Positions 13,137-25,490 of a stretch of DNA of 64,000 nucleotides are shown here, in pieces; the first letter of the stretch is position 1, and each line of letters begins with the position of its first letter. Position numbers and translations under genes: made by a program. Origin of the DNA: Arbacia lixula (Eukaryota > Echinodermata > Echinoidea > Arbacioida > Arbaciidae); NCBI GenBank assembly GCA_963669155.1, contig OZ022576.1, forward strand, positions 23,169,178 to 23,233,177, given 5' to 3'. The notes under the pieces are model-generated. The model searched no databases. It was not told the origin of the DNA and saw only the letters and a program-made list of their open reading frames with translations.

Positions 13137-13209
13137 GGCCCTGTGGCCCAATGGATAAGGCATCTGACTACGAATCAGGGGATTCCAGGTTCGAGTCCTG
13201 GCAGGGTCG
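13137..13209 (+). tRNA. tRNA-Arg-ACG: tRNA-Arg (anticodon ACG)
   Basis: The 73-nt sequence folds as a standard cloverleaf. The acceptor stem GGCCCTG pairs with CAGGGTC (one G-U). The D loop contains AATGGATAA, the anticodon loop CTACGAA puts ACG at 34-36, and the T arm is CCAGG-TTCGAGT-CCTGG. The A and B box promoters (TGGCCCAATGG, GGTTCGAGTCC) are intact. No intron and no encoded CCA. It reads CGU/CGC/CGA after inosine modification. A T5 run follows 5 bases later. Confidence 0.96.
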
Positions 13210-13213
13210 AAAA

Positions 13214-13218
13214 TTTTT
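13214..13218 (+). terminator. Pol III terminator (T5) of the tRNA-Arg gene
   Basis: Five T residues start 5 bases after the tRNA 3' end, the normal distance for RNA polymerase III termination. Confidence 0.8.
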
Positions 13219-13871
13219 CTTTTGCTTTTCTCTCTTTTAAACATCGAAGTACTCGCTATTTGTTCCATGATTGTTGCAAGCTTTACTGTTTTTTTTTTTT
13301 CATTTTTATTGCTTTAAGTCTCTTGTTGTCAGTTCGACTTAATTTGTGTAAATCTTTTTAAGATCAAGTCTTTTGGTTCTCTGTACATTGTCATAATGCA
13401 AAGAGGAAGACTACTGCCTCAATCCATTTCAGTCATGTCAGTAGGCTATGGCCAATTAACCCACTTTGCATTTTGCCGTTGATAATTTCTGTGATGCCCC
13501 AAAAGATTAACTTACCTGTGAATTAATCAATGCTGCATGCTTCATTGCAATTTACACATTTTGATTTGCATACATGACTTTTGTATATATATGTTTTTTT
13601 TTTGTCTCACATCTGTTATTTTGTCGTACATGTATGATTTATTGTTTGTTATATTTTCAGTATTTCGTAATCATTATTGTTCATATATTATTATCTCGAT
13701 GTTCAATTACATAGTCGATTTATGATCACAAACCACAGCCTCAGTTTGTTTTCTGAGGGTGTGCATTATTATTTTTCCTGAAGAGGAACATATTGCTTAT
13801 TAGTGACAGTATGAATAATTATTTTATGTCTTGAGGAGAGAAGGAAACTGTTTGACTTACAGCTTTGGTGC

Positions 13872-14180
13872 CTGAGTGCAGTGAGTGGCAGCTGCCTTTA
13901 TTTCGATATAACACACCCATATATACACAGTACTGTACATCGATGCATGGTCATGGCTTATGCAGGGAGGTTGGAGTTGCCCTCCCTGGCTTATGTAACA
14001 TGTCTGGGGTGAGAGAGCTCGGGGAGACTGATAGAGAAGGTGCAGGGGTAAAGTAAACAAACATATCAGATGGGGGGGGGGGGGGGGGAGAGTTAGATAA
14101 TCCTTGGCCGTGGGAATGAGAGAGGATAGATACAGCTGGGAACATCTGGATCATAACAGTGGTGTTTTACAAACACAATA
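13872..14180 (-). repeat. dispersed repeat family 2, copy 3
   Basis: Reverse-complement copy of the same repeat. It carries an internal duplication of the GGCTTATG segment (around 13953-13999) and a G18 run (14073-14090) in place of a short pyrimidine tract. Confidence 0.72.
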
Positions 14181-14524
14181 AATTTTAATACCATGGACCC
14201 TACCACAGGGTCCATGGTTTATTTGTAAAAAAAATAATATAAATAAGATCAAGGCATTGTTCCATACACAAACTATTACTGTACTTCTTCCTCCAATAAT
14301 GATGACGAACATGATGATAAAAGTATTTATGATGTTGATATCGATAACGAAATGTTTTTTCCTCATATGAGTAGGCCTAAGTATTTTGGATTTAAAAGGA
14401 GAGAAAAAAACTTTTAACAGCGGTAGTGTTTACGGCTATTATCCTAATAATTGAGGAAAATGTAACGTGTGTACATAATGATAATGATAACAGTAATTGT
14501 CTTAATCTATGATGTGCCTTACAG

Positions 14525-14725
14525 GAAGATGCAGGGGTTTGCTGAGGAGCGACTACAGGATGCGGACTATGCTGAGGAGTCTTATTACTCCATCGTCAGG
14601 TATGACGACAAGGCCAAGGCCAACGTCCACGAGATCTTCAACTGGCACTGGGCATCTAATAGGACCGCCCTCTTACAGACCAGGTAAATCATGATTTATT
14701 GTAAACGAGAAAAAAAAGTTATGAT

Positions 14726-14776
<51 letters not shown>

Positions 14777-16671
14777 GAGAGGGGGGGGGGGGGGGGTTGG
14801 TGTAGTGTACATGATCTGTGCAATATTCGCTGAGCAAACTTAGCAAGAATTCGCCACGAGGTGTCGCTCATACTATTGATGTCGTCGTTTTCCGTTGGTA
14901 AAGATTATGGTGAGGCAGTCGAACATGCATTCTGCGATTGTACTTATGATAACAGTATTTGGGAATGGTTACAGCAGAAGTCTGTATTAATTTTACGGGG
15001 AGAAGACGCGTGTTGCCATACAAAAACAAAGCATAACATTGTCATGATTGTCTTACAATGGCATACTTTAAATACGTCTTCCACCAATTTAACGAGTGTC
15101 ACAGTTTCTATTTCGAATTGTTATCTAAATGTAAAGTTTATTGAAGAAGTATTTTTAAAGAAATTATTTCGTTTGAGAAAGAAATATCTATAATCAGAAT
15201 TTGGTTGCATTAATCCATTAGTTAATTATTCCGACGGTTCATTATTGCGAATGCTCGTTAATCATGAAATTAGATTATTATCTAATCAAATTATAAAATC
15301 ATTATCATTTATCAACATACCAATATCATTAAGATATTTTATTTTATTTCATTCTGTGTGGCCAGAGTCGACATGCGCAAGTTCTTTAACCCGTACAAAA
15401 TGATCACGATGACATCAGATGACAACCCGCGAGGACAGTTAAAGCGGTTCTACAGCGCCAAGGCCCGGGCCATGACCATCATTCCTCCAGCCTTGCGCAA
15501 GCTCCTCCCGACAAAGCAGCTCTTCAAGAACCAGTTCTTCAAGACATGCTCCGTGGTCGGCAACAGCGGCATCCTGCTTAACAGCTCATGTGGACCCAGC
15601 ATCGACGCCGCTGACTTCGCCTTCCGATGCAACTTCGCCACCGTGCAGGGCTTCGAGAACGACGTCGGGAAGAAAACCGACGTCATCACGTTCAACCCCA
15701 GCATCTTAGACAGATACTATGGGAGGTTGAAGACACACGAGGACAAACAGCGATTTGAGAACAGGTTGCTTAGTTACGGGAAATACATGTTGTGGATTCC
15801 AATATTCTCGACGCATTACGTGAGCAGGACAGTACAGGGAGTGCTAGACTTTTTCAATGAACATATTAAGAGGTTTAAAAACGTCCAATTGGCATTCCCG
15901 GGAAACATTTTGCCAGATATATCAGAGTAAGTTTGTTCCTGGTTAAATTGCTCATGTTTGTAATGTTTCTTTTTTTTTTTTATTTCGGATATTATCAATA
16001 ATGCTTTATTTCAGCTGAATAACAATTTTTGTTTTTGGTGAATACAATTATCTTCACCTTCTTTTTCTGGAAATGAAAATAATGAGAGTTACGCATGGAT
16101 CACATAACTTTTGTCAGGGACAATAGTTTATACTTCGACCCTCGCACGTGTTTAGATAAGATAATTCAAACATATTACTTGCCGTTTGAATAAATAATAA
16201 CGATACATTTATATCGATAAGTTTTATTTTGACATGAGAACCATTATTACATGTATTTGGTGAGCGGTGAACTTTGCTGATCAAATTGTTCTGCGGCAAA
16301 CATAATAAACATTTTTACTTTGACAAGTTGCTTGAAAGAAATGTATGCTATTTAAAAATAATGTTTTTTTCTTTGTCAGCTACTGGCTGACGCAAGGGAT
16401 CGACGAGGAGCGGATAAGCACTGGGCTTCTCATGTTCAACATAGCAGCAACGATCTGCGACGAAATCCACATGTACGGTTTCTACCCCTTCCCAGAATTC
16501 CAAGATTCCTCCATCCCTTATCACTATGACGACAAGCGGAGAAACAAAACGCGGGACAATTACGACTACGGGTATCGGAGATTCCACCAGTTACCGGACG
16601 AGTTTGTATTGTTAAAGAAGATGCACAAAGCTGGTGTTGTCAAACTTCATTTAGGAAAATGTCCAACATGA
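14525..16671 (+). CDS. ST8Sia-type alpha-2,8-sialyltransferase, 3' part (3 exons)
   Basis: The visible exons are 14525-14683, 15366-15926 and 16380-16671, joined by GT-AG introns in continuous frame (336 residues plus a split codon, ending in TGA). The family transfers sialic acid from CMP-sialic acid onto sialylated glycans in the Golgi lumen. Sialylmotif L starts at 15547 (CSVVGNSGILLNSSCG, followed by DAADFAFRCNF). Motif S is at 16417-16485 (STGLLMFN...CDEIHMYGFYPF). A motif III-like IPYHYDD follows, then motif VS, with H at 16585 and E at 16600 in HQLPDE. The CDEIHMYGF form is typical of the ST8 branch. A potential N-glycosylation site (NRT) lies in the first visible exon. The cytoplasmic tail and signal-anchor helix are missing: no convincing exon for them was found between 1 and 14524, so the gene probably starts outside the window or in an exon too short to recognise. 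The family is very likely correct; the subtype (ST8Sia1-6) is not resolved. Confidence 0.9.
14728..14797. repeat. GA microsatellite and G run in a sialyltransferase intron
   Basis: (GA)n followed by a long G run, in the 682-bp intron between the first two visible exons. Confidence 0.9.
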
Positions 16672-17031
16672 CAATAGAATAGTCTGGTATTGGTGACAAT
16701 CCGTCCAGATACGATAGAAAAAAAAACACTATTTAAAAGCAAGCAGAACGCGGCCCTTAAAATATGTACCAAATACTTAGCGTAACGAGATGATAAACAT
16801 AATGATGGTATGGTAATAGCTCAGGACTGAGAGTTGTTGCACCTTATGACGATTGAGGAGTGATGGTACAGTGTAATAGTAACGTGGATTGCTTGCAGAA
16901 GGAAACGTTATTATTGCACAAATTGAAGCCAAAGTTAACTGCTGTTATGGTAGGCCTGTAACATGCCTATATATCTGAAACGATATTAGAATCTATATAT
17001 GTCATCCATGTGTTTTTTATAACTTTTTGGC

Positions 17032-17037
17032 AATAAA
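17032..17037 (+). terminator. candidate poly(A) signal of the sialyltransferase gene
   Basis: A canonical AATAAA lies about 360 bp after the stop codon at 16671 on the same strand. It is the first perfect copy I noticed downstream. No transcript evidence is available. Confidence 0.45.
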
Positions 17038-18503
17038 CATTGATTATTATGGAATAGCAATATTGCTAACATTACCATACCATGTACTCTTATCGTAGAG
17101 GGTACCAATGAGCAGGATTCAATTCAATTTAGCAATACCAAGTTCTGTCTTCACCGGTGTCGATTCCATGGGAGGGAGCAGGGAGTAGTAAGGTTAAGCA
17201 TCCAAAAGGTTTTAGATTGTGTGAATTCAATGACTAGAGGCTTTTCAGTGTTTGATTGATTATTATGATTCACCCGAGTGGAAGGCCAAAGATACAAGGG
17301 AAAAGCCGTTGAGCCTCTCTAATGTTTAGGGGGGCAGGGGGCATGATTCCCATAATTCGAGTCTATGATATCGAAGTGAAAGTGACGTTAAAGAGAGTAT
17401 TCATACACGAGGGATACGGTATGACATAATATTGTTGAAGACACTGAGGAAGAGATTAGAGAATAATCAGCATATTCGGAATAAGCATCTAGTAAATATT
17501 TAATTGTCTTTACAAACATGTAAACAGCAAAGTATCATGATAGAAGTTAACAAAAATATAACATGATAAAATGTGTCGTATTCTATTTACAATGATTTTG
17601 TTGTAAATTAATTATTTTTTCAACTGTACATTCTTCTGTTTTTTTTCCCGCTGGTACTGCATGAAACATAACATGGATATTTTACAGTACTACGACAGAA
17701 ATATACATGTGAAACCGTCATAAACAAACGCAAACAATAATGTTGCAGCGAGTTATGCGAAATGGATGATAATTATTATTCGCCCTTGGTATTGTTTCGA
17801 ATATTATCATGTTTTATTGGTGCGTTTTGAATATGCACATTCACTGCATGAATTTCATAAATGGTTCATGAATATCATAATTTACTGCAGCATACCATAT
17901 GGTTCAGACATCTTCATAATACATGTATAGCTGTATAGTGAAGCCATATTGTAAAGACCACTTAAGGGAAACAAGAAATAATAATATTTTTTATGCTTTA
18001 TTTTACAGGCTATTTCAATACAGTTTTCCATCAGAAATATTGTCCAATGGAAACAGCAAATCTAGTCTTAATGAACAGATGGTCTTCCTATACAGGTGGT
18101 CGCTATAACAGGTTTCACTGAAGTACGGTTGGCATGTGATATTACATTTGAGATTGGTAAGATTGGTAAGATAGCTAAGAAAATTCAACCGACCTTCTGC
18201 CGAACACTGTGAGAATAAAGACGTTTCTAAGTTATTTCAGAGCAATAAACTTTGTTTGAAATATTGATATCACATATTCAACCTGCTGAATCAATGTCGT
18301 ATCTGTTTGGCTTAAAGGTTTACTGTGGGCGTGGGCGTATGGTAGACTCTGAGCAAAAAGGTATAAGTTTGTACAAAGAAGAAAAACACCAAAAGAAAGC
18401 ATTGAAGAACTAATATGGGCTCTAAAATCCTTTGGCGAACCGTTATTGGATGTTTGAAGAACCTTTATAATAAATTCAAAACCCAATGTTTCCTCTGAAG
18501 GTT
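17038..18503. other. intergenic between convergent sialyltransferase and TM2 gene A
   Basis: AT-rich, no repeats or exons recognised. The two genes are convergent here. Confidence 0.55.
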
Positions 18504-18509
18504 TTTATT
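18504..18509 (-). terminator. candidate poly(A) signal of TM2 gene A
   Basis: TTTATT on the plus strand reads AATAAA on the minus strand, about 335 bp past the stop codon at 18843. Confidence 0.35.
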
Positions 18510-18842
18510 GCGAACCTAAGCTCCAGTTACGTAACTAGAATCATACCGTCGAGTGTCTTTTAGTAGAAAACATGGCACAAGAGTTGTATATTCATGTATA
18601 AACAAAAGTGCCTAATTGATTGACAATTCAAAATTCATTAAAATTGCATATTTCGGATCCTTCTGAAAAGAGAATGAATAACTTCTGTTTAATAGTACGA
18701 TGATTTGTCAATCATCTCCCTCATGCTGTCGCACGGGTACATTCAATCACATCATACAAACATTGAAGTTTGACAAAGTGTTTACAGGTGCCAGGAAGAG
18801 GTTTCGTCACCTACTCTCTGTAGGAATGACGAGCCAACATGT

Positions 18843-20169
18843 CTATTGAGTCATGGGTATTGCTACCGACGCACTCTGGGCCGGCAGGGGTCCCCCGGGA
18901 GTCCCTCCTTCATGGAGCACCGTCTCTCCAACTCCTGCGGTCTCCCGATATGCAGGAGGCGGCTCCGGGAGCGCCACGACGGCTCCAGCTGAGGCAACGT
19001 TCTGCTGCCCATGATTCCCCGGACCGCCCGCAAAACCAGCATTGGTCATACCACCAGGCGGCGCCGCAATGGTCGTCAGCATGATGACGTTACTCGTTGG
19101 CGACGCTTCTTGTCTCAGCGCATTCTGCAGCCGCTCGTTCATCTCATGTTTCTTGTTGGCCTCTTTAACCAGGAAGGCCATTTGGATGAGATCTGTCACC
19201 CACCCAATCCCGAGCAAGCCAAGGGAACACAGGTACATAATCGCGCGGGATTTGTTCCCCAGGTATAAGTGATGCAGTCCGAATATTCCGAAGGGAACGG
19301 CTGTCATGTATGCGTCGGAGTTTTTGATCGGATCAACACCAACCACCGTACCTTTCTTCATGAGCATAGCGTCCGTGTTGGCCTTTTGCACCATGTAAAA
19401 TAGCCGGAAGAGGTCAATAAACCACCCAAATCCGAAGAATCCCAAAGACCAGGCATGGAATTTGCCGTAACGTTTCCTCCCAAGATAGAAATGGTACAGA
19501 CCTGAAGAAAAACGCATAACAAAGTCACATACGAGTTAATCTCATGAAATTTAAATCCTTTAAGAAGAAATAAAAACTTACAATGCACAAAATTAGTTAA
19601 CATTTTCTAGTTCATATCTGTTAGTTTTCACAGCATTCGAAGGCTGTTGAGAGGCGATTCTGGAGAATGGATTTTACATTCTGATTAGGAAGTGGTGTTA
19701 ATGTAGCCAACATGAATATCGTTTACAACGTACCAAAGAGGCCAGACGGGGGAAGCCACAGCAGGAAGGCGTCCGAGAACGTTCTCTCCGTGAGGTGGCC
19801 TGGGTACTTGTAGCTGTTGACCCAGTGGCCCTTTGCCCTGGCCTCCGACGTGTCCTCATTGCACCTCCTCAACAGGCGCCCAAGCCGAAACCAGTCCACC
19901 ACCCAGCCGATGCCGGCCAGCCCCAGCGTGCAGGCGTACACGGTGCCGATGAAGGTCCTCCGCAGGTAGAAATGGTGGGCGCCGAAAATCCCCAGGAAGG
20001 GCATGTAGGTCAAGAGGGCGGCGACGCCAAACTTCCGGTCCTTTTCGTTGCGGCAGGGGACGACGAAGACCTCGTTGGTGTACTGCGGCATGCGGGTGCG
20101 TTCGTACTCTTGTTGCTCCTGGAACTGCTGCTGTGCTGTCTGTAAATCTGGTGCAGCCACTTGCGTCAT
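18843..20169 (-). CDS. triple TM2-domain protein with PPxY motif (cluster gene A)
   Basis: Two exons, 20169-19734 and 19501-18843, are split by a 232-bp phase-1 intron inside a Gly codon and give 364 residues. The start ATG has A at -3. The protein has three TM2 repeats at about residues 45-103, 132-190 and 205-262. Each shows the pattern GxxGxHHFYL (or a close variant), a glycine-rich second helix ending GIGWV or GFGWF, and an acidic D-x-F-R-like end (DWFR, DLFR; TDLI in the third). That predicts six membrane helices. The short N-terminus is Gln/Glu-rich. The C-terminal tail is Gly/Ala/Pro-rich and carries one PPAY motif near residue 329, a class I WW-domain ligand. The TM2 family is real but poorly characterised, and I do not know this protein's function. 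It is a paralogue of the genes at 25491-27741 and 31595-33278, with an intron at the same point of repeat 2. Confidence 0.88.
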
Positions 20170-21373
20170 GATGCTCGGAATTGGTTTGTTACACTATGCA
20201 CAAATGGAAAGATACACACCACCTCTAGAGGCGAGTCCGTGTAAGCATTAACGCTCTGCGATATCCCCTTTACCGTGTCTGAGGGAGGAACGACTAAACT
20301 GTTCGGTCGGAATTACAGTGGAAAGGTTACACTGATAAAACATTTACCCCCGTAGCATGTCATCGACGATATCGGAGGACTGCTGCAAAGCCATGGTAAT
20401 CAGTTGTATTGATGTTCACGATATAAACCTTAAATTAGAAAATTGGTAATGAAGATGTAAGGAGAGCATTCAAGACTTTTATGATAGTCGGCGCAACGCC
20501 TAGAGTGGATCGTAATCATCTGCGTATGGAAAATGACATCACCTGACTAGTAATGGCTAACCGAAAATGCCAAAGTTTCTCGCCTTTGCCAAGCATGCTA
20601 AGTACCTCGCGCTCAAGGGTCGTTCTCGGCGTTAATCATTAAACGTCACCCAACATAAGGACCTTTGATATACACCCTGCCTTATCACCGACAACTGCAA
20701 ATATCCTCTCTGCTTATTGCGTTTACCATTGTCTTTTATTATTGGTTATGATGATTAGGTAAACCTTCGTCTTAAAACAGCAAATATCGTCACCCAGACA
20801 CAACCGAAATGTATGATAATAAGCTTACAACGGGATAGTTAACTTAGATTAATTAGTAGTAGGAACAGAATATCATTGGCGAGACGTCATCACCGTTACC
20901 TAGGGACTCTTCTGATAACAACTACTCCTCGATATTATATTGACTTTGTCATGAGAAAATTATCGAAGACAAATTAATTTGCATCGACCGAATTCAAATA
21001 ACAACCGTGATCAATAACCGAAAACAAACACGTAACCATAAATGTTGAAGTCAATATCATATAATATCACGTATTACTAGTTTACACGCTAACCCTCTGG
21101 AGAGGTTATTGATTCCCCGCATATGTGTGCATCAATGTTACATGCAAAGCGCAACATAGAGATCGTTTGTCTGGTGGATAGTAGTTAAATTACGCGAATA
21201 TTCCATCTGTTTCGCCATCGTATTAAAGTACTTCTATAATCTCTGTGAGCATTATCGTGTTTCTGCACTAGTGCTGCTCAAAAATAGCGTACAACAAAAG
21301 TTTCAAGTTTGTCTGGTACAAGTTGAATGGAAAAACATTGTGCAAACAGAATCGTCATCTCAAACTTGCTATA
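20170..21373. other. upstream region of TM2 gene A, no gene seen
   Basis: Should hold the gene A promoter. I see GACGTCA at about 20883 (one base short of a full CRE) but no TATA box placed near a start. Confidence 0.45.
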
Positions 21374-22215
21374 AATACTTGGGAAGAGAATTGAAGATGA
21401 AAAGGAAATAGCTGACGCCTTTAACTACTATTTTTGTAATATTGGTGTAAATATATCAAAACAAGTCCAAAATGGGTCAAAACACTTTAAAGATTATTTG
21501 AACCCAAGAACACCTGTAAGCATATTCTTTACCCCTACAAACGAATCGGAGATCATCGAAATCACTAAACGTCTTAAAAACACGTCTTCCCGCGGTCATG
21601 ATGGAATTAGTGCGAATTTTTTAAAGAAGATTATCTATTGTATTTCTAAACCACTTTGTCATATATTTAACCTTTCGCTTTGTTCTGGGGTTGTCCCGGA
21701 TTGCTTTAAAATAGCTAAAGTAGTCCCTGTGTATAAAAAGAAGGAAGAAAGTCTCATTGAAAATTATCGACCCATTTCACTCTTATCAGCTCTATCAAAG
21801 ATTCTAGAACGAATCGTATATAAACGACTGTATAAGTACTTGATGGATAACAATGTATTGATAAATGAACAATTTGGGTTTAGGCCTTTATTTTCAACAG
21901 AGACTGCTTTACTTCATGCCCTGGAGAAAATCACCTCGTTCTTAGATAAGAAAGAGAAGCCTCTTGCTTTGTATATTGATTTGAGTAAGGCGTTCGATTC
22001 ATTGGACCATGACATCTTACTGAGCAAACTTGATCTCTATGGAATCCGGGGTATACCACTACAATGGTTCAAAAGTTACTTACATAATCGTAAACAATAC
22101 ACTACTTTTAAAGGTGTCAACTCAAATACCATGTTGTTGAATTGTGGGGTTCCGCAGGGAAGTATCTTAGGGCCACTCTTGTTCCTTTTATATATAAATG
22201 ACATCATAGAGCAGC
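21374..22215 (+). mobile_element. non-LTR retrotransposon fragment (reverse transcriptase), truncated at both ends
   Basis: An open frame runs from just after a TAA near 21371. It encodes the thumb-proximal and palm parts of a LINE reverse transcriptase: EDEKEIADAFNYYF, then KVVPVYKK, NYRPISLLSALSKILE, QFGFRP, LYIDLSKAFDSLDH and VPQGSILGPLLFLLYINDI. This motif order is that of the Jockey/CR1/L2-like lineages. No apurinic endonuclease domain precedes it. The reading changes to unrelated sequence right after YINDI, so the catalytic YxDD box and everything downstream are missing. It is a dead fragment lying between TM2 genes A and B. The exact clade is not determined. Confidence 0.85.
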
Positions 22216-23420
22216 AGTTTTTCCTGGCACACAAAGGGTTAATACTATGTTGGGTTTCTTTCACCACGTTATGGTATTTCTTGTGGATTCGCCCGAGTAC
22301 AACTTCCGTATAATTATGTTGTCCTGCGTGAGTATCATCAAGAGAGAAATGTGAATTCATTTCGACAGTCCTTCGTTTTCTTTCATTTTTCTAATTTCCT
22401 CCTCACCTCATTATTTGGATGAATTACCACAATGCTACCGAGAGTTTTACAATAGACAATTTTCGTCATGTATGCTAAATTTATACACGTGGTTCCAACA
22501 AAACGTTACTCATGGTAACCCCAAAGCAACAACTAATACATGTAGATTCAGAGTACGTTACATCCATAGAGTACCAAGTGTGACGTCATTTGAGCACTAT
22601 TGCCAAGACAACTGGTTCCAAACAATGCGGGTAGAGCAAGCAGCGGTGATCACAACGGGGACTGTAATTGTAAATGCCCGATGCTAGCCCGATAGACAAT
22701 GTCGGACAGAGATTGTTTAGAGCAAATTGTTTTGCTTGTATGACGACACCTCTTCGGTACTCTATTGATACTGTATCACGAAATACATGTGAATGAAGTA
22801 CTGTAACAAGTCACTAGAAAGTCACACTATGATCATGACCTTTTGTTATGCGGGTACAATTTCAAACGGTCTTTTTGAAATTTAGTCCGCGTAACAAAAA
22901 AAAAAACATGTTCATCAGTGTTCATAGTGTTAGAGGGAAAGTTGTGAATACATTACGCAAACGGGTTATTGGTTACTACCGCCCCACTATTGAAACCTGC
23001 CGAAAACATCTGTGTATTGTGTGTTGCCATGTCAGAGACAGGCAGAAGCCCAGAGTTTTCCATTGTATGCAGGCTTTTCGGAAAGTAAGCTACGTACTGT
23101 CCGGAATAGAAAGAACACCTCTTTTTATTTTGTTACGATGAATTCAGATAAGACTGCAAGATCATATTGGAATTTTGGGAAGTTTAGGTATGAGTATGCA
23201 TCTAGTTGGAAATATATAAATTAAGAATTGTTCTGTTGAAAAGTGCAACGTTTTAATAGATTTTGAATGATTACCCTGTGGTTATCCCGGTGGTTATTTC
23301 AGGTGTTATATCCTGATATCAGGAAAAGGCAATTCTAATTAGAAGTGCTCACATTGCGGAAAAGATGGAGAGGTCGTCGGCATAGTGGGGAAAATCTATT
23401 TGTAAAATCAATATACCAGG
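22216..23420. other. intergenic, no gene seen
   Basis: Begins at the abrupt end of the LINE fragment. Contains a CRE palindrome at 22581-22588. GGCACACAAAGGGTTAA near 22229 recurs near 37614, next to the assembly gap. Confidence 0.5.
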
Positions 23421-23599
23421 GGGGTGTTTCACCAAGCTGTTCGTCAGTTACGAACGACTTTACGAACAACTGGTGACCCCTTCTTGTGCTAAATCAGATT
23501 CTCAACGAACAAAGTGTGGTATCGCATTTAGCACAAGAAGGGATCACCAGTCGTTCGTAAAGTCGTTCGTAACTTACGAACAGCATGGTGAAACACCCC
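23421..23599. mobile_element. 179-bp palindromic MITE, family 4, copy 1
   Basis: Ends GGGGTGTTTCACCA and TGGTGAAACACCCC are perfect inverses. Internal arms contain GTTCGT...TTACGAACGACTTTACGAAC and GCACAAGAAGGG in inverted pairs. Confidence 0.8.
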
Positions 23600-24821
23600 A
23601 AAACTTTAATCCCCGTGCTGTTTATATTTTTTTCTTTGTGTGTTATAAATATCATTACATAATGAGCTTTTGGAGAAGAGTATTTGCCCCTTGAAACAAA
23701 AAGTTTTCCGTTCATTCGGTATCCTTTCATTCCTTAATAAGTCCTCCTCTCCTTACTCTTATTTTTCTTCTTCCCATTCCTCCCCTATCCCTTTGTTTCT
23801 CTCTTACGCTGTCCTTTCCTCCTGTTTTTTTTCTTCTTCATCCTCCATCTCCCTACCCCTCGTTCATTTCTCACCCTCTCCCCACGTGTCTTTGTAATGA
23901 TATGCCCGATTTCTATTTTCCTTCTATTTTAATCTTCGTTTTAATCATCTTCTTACACGCACACATATTATAGATTCACGCTCTCCCACACAAACGAAAA
24001 ACACACACACACGCACGCGCACATACACATACTTGTACACTCAAGCTCTAACTCATCCTACCAGTTTATTGCTCACTCATTATATATGTCTCTATTTGTC
24101 CGCACTTCCTGCTCCGTAACTTATTAACTACGTTCAGTTAATAATGAAAAGAAACTCTCTCATTTCCCCTCTCAATTACAGTTTTCCATGTAACCATGGT
24201 AACGTTCCACGTTACGATTTTATTGCATTCACTTTGTCAGTATCTTACACTTATTTTTAATCATTTTTTAGTGCAACGATAACAAGCACAGTGACGTAAT
24301 GTGTCCAACTTATGTTATACAGCCGTTAAAAATAAAAGCTGTCATGTAAGAAATTTCATAGGTGGAAGGTGTTCGCAGATTTCTACATTTCGATATTTTC
24401 TCAGTTAAACGTCAACGAGATCAGCGACGTCGCATATCTATTAATGTATCTATAAGAACAAGTTGCCAGATAAAACACTCCTTCTCATGGTGGAAAATGT
24501 TTGCGGGTTTTAGATAATGGAGTTTTACATATACATGTACCAAATAGTTCCGAAAACACTTCTCTAAGAACAAAGTAAGAAAGCAGAAGGAGACATAAAG
24601 GAACGGTAAAATATGTTCTATTCTATACTGCAAAACAGTGTCAAATGTGTCAAATGTAACCTACACGAATGTGCAACGTGATATTCACAATATATTTACA
24701 CATAGCTCCGAAGTTAATAAGCAATATTCCAGCTATACATTACACATTTTATGAGATATACAATTCAATGTGAGTTAAGACATATTATTAATTGCAAATA
24801 ATTTGTATACTGGAAGATAAG
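23600..24821. other. intergenic, no gene seen
   Basis: Pyrimidine-rich 23740-23890, then AT-rich sequence with a short CA tract near 24000. No exons recognised. Confidence 0.5.
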
Positions 24822-24827
24822 TTTATT
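24822..24827 (-). terminator. candidate poly(A) signal of TM2 gene B
   Basis: AATAAA on the minus strand, about 660 bp after the stop at 25491. If it is used, the 3' UTR would include the long ATC/CAT microsatellite at 25028-25373. Confidence 0.25.
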
Positions 24828-25027
24828 AACATCTAAATAGTAAGCAGGATAAGCAGGATTTCCCTTCCAAAATATCCAATATAATTCGATGAAAAGTCAT
24901 ATAATCATGTTTCCAGAATTCCTTTTTAAGTTTACAATTGGCTCAAGTCAACTGATGCTCGTTTTGTTGTATGTAAACACTACACAGTTATTTCAGAAAA
25001 GGTTTAATGGTACGAAAGTCTCCCCCT

Positions 25028-25311
25028 CCTGACAACCATCATCACGATCACCATCTTCTTCTCCTTTATCATCATCATCATCATCATCAACATCATCATC
25101 ACCATCATCATCGCATTCGTCATAATCAGCATCATAAACGGTATCATCATTGCCATCATCCCCATCACCACCACCTTCCCAATCGTCATCATCATCCCTG
25201 TCATCACCATCATTATTCCTATCGGCACAAGTGTCACCATCGCCACTATCATCACCATCATTACCAAACCAAAACCACGACCGCCATCGTCACCATGTTC
25301 GTCATCATCAG

Positions 25312-25370
<59 letters not shown>

Positions 25371-25373
25371 CAA
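25028..25373. repeat. ATC/CAT trinucleotide microsatellite
   Basis: Interrupted CAT units from about 25028, ending in a pure (ATC)n run of about 60 bp at 25310-25370. It lies downstream of TM2 gene B, possibly in its 3' UTR. Poly-His and poly-Asp frames over it are artefacts. Confidence 0.95.
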
Positions 25374-25490
25374 TAATCAGTATGCGTCGTCAATGTTTTT
25401 AACTGTCTCGTGACGCTGAGTAGTTCAATTCAAGATGTCGTAGAATGTCGTCATATTTACACAGAGAGTTGTCATTTCTTCGGTTTGAGT

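Noticed and set aside
12858-13268. Minus-strand open frame containing DPARTRTWNPLIRSQ
   Set aside because: It is the antisense translation of the tRNA-Arg gene, a well-known source of false proteins, fused to a CA repeat.
25004-25413. Poly-Asp, poly-His and poly-Ile frames on both strands
   Set aside because: Translation of an ATC trinucleotide repeat; no other protein features.
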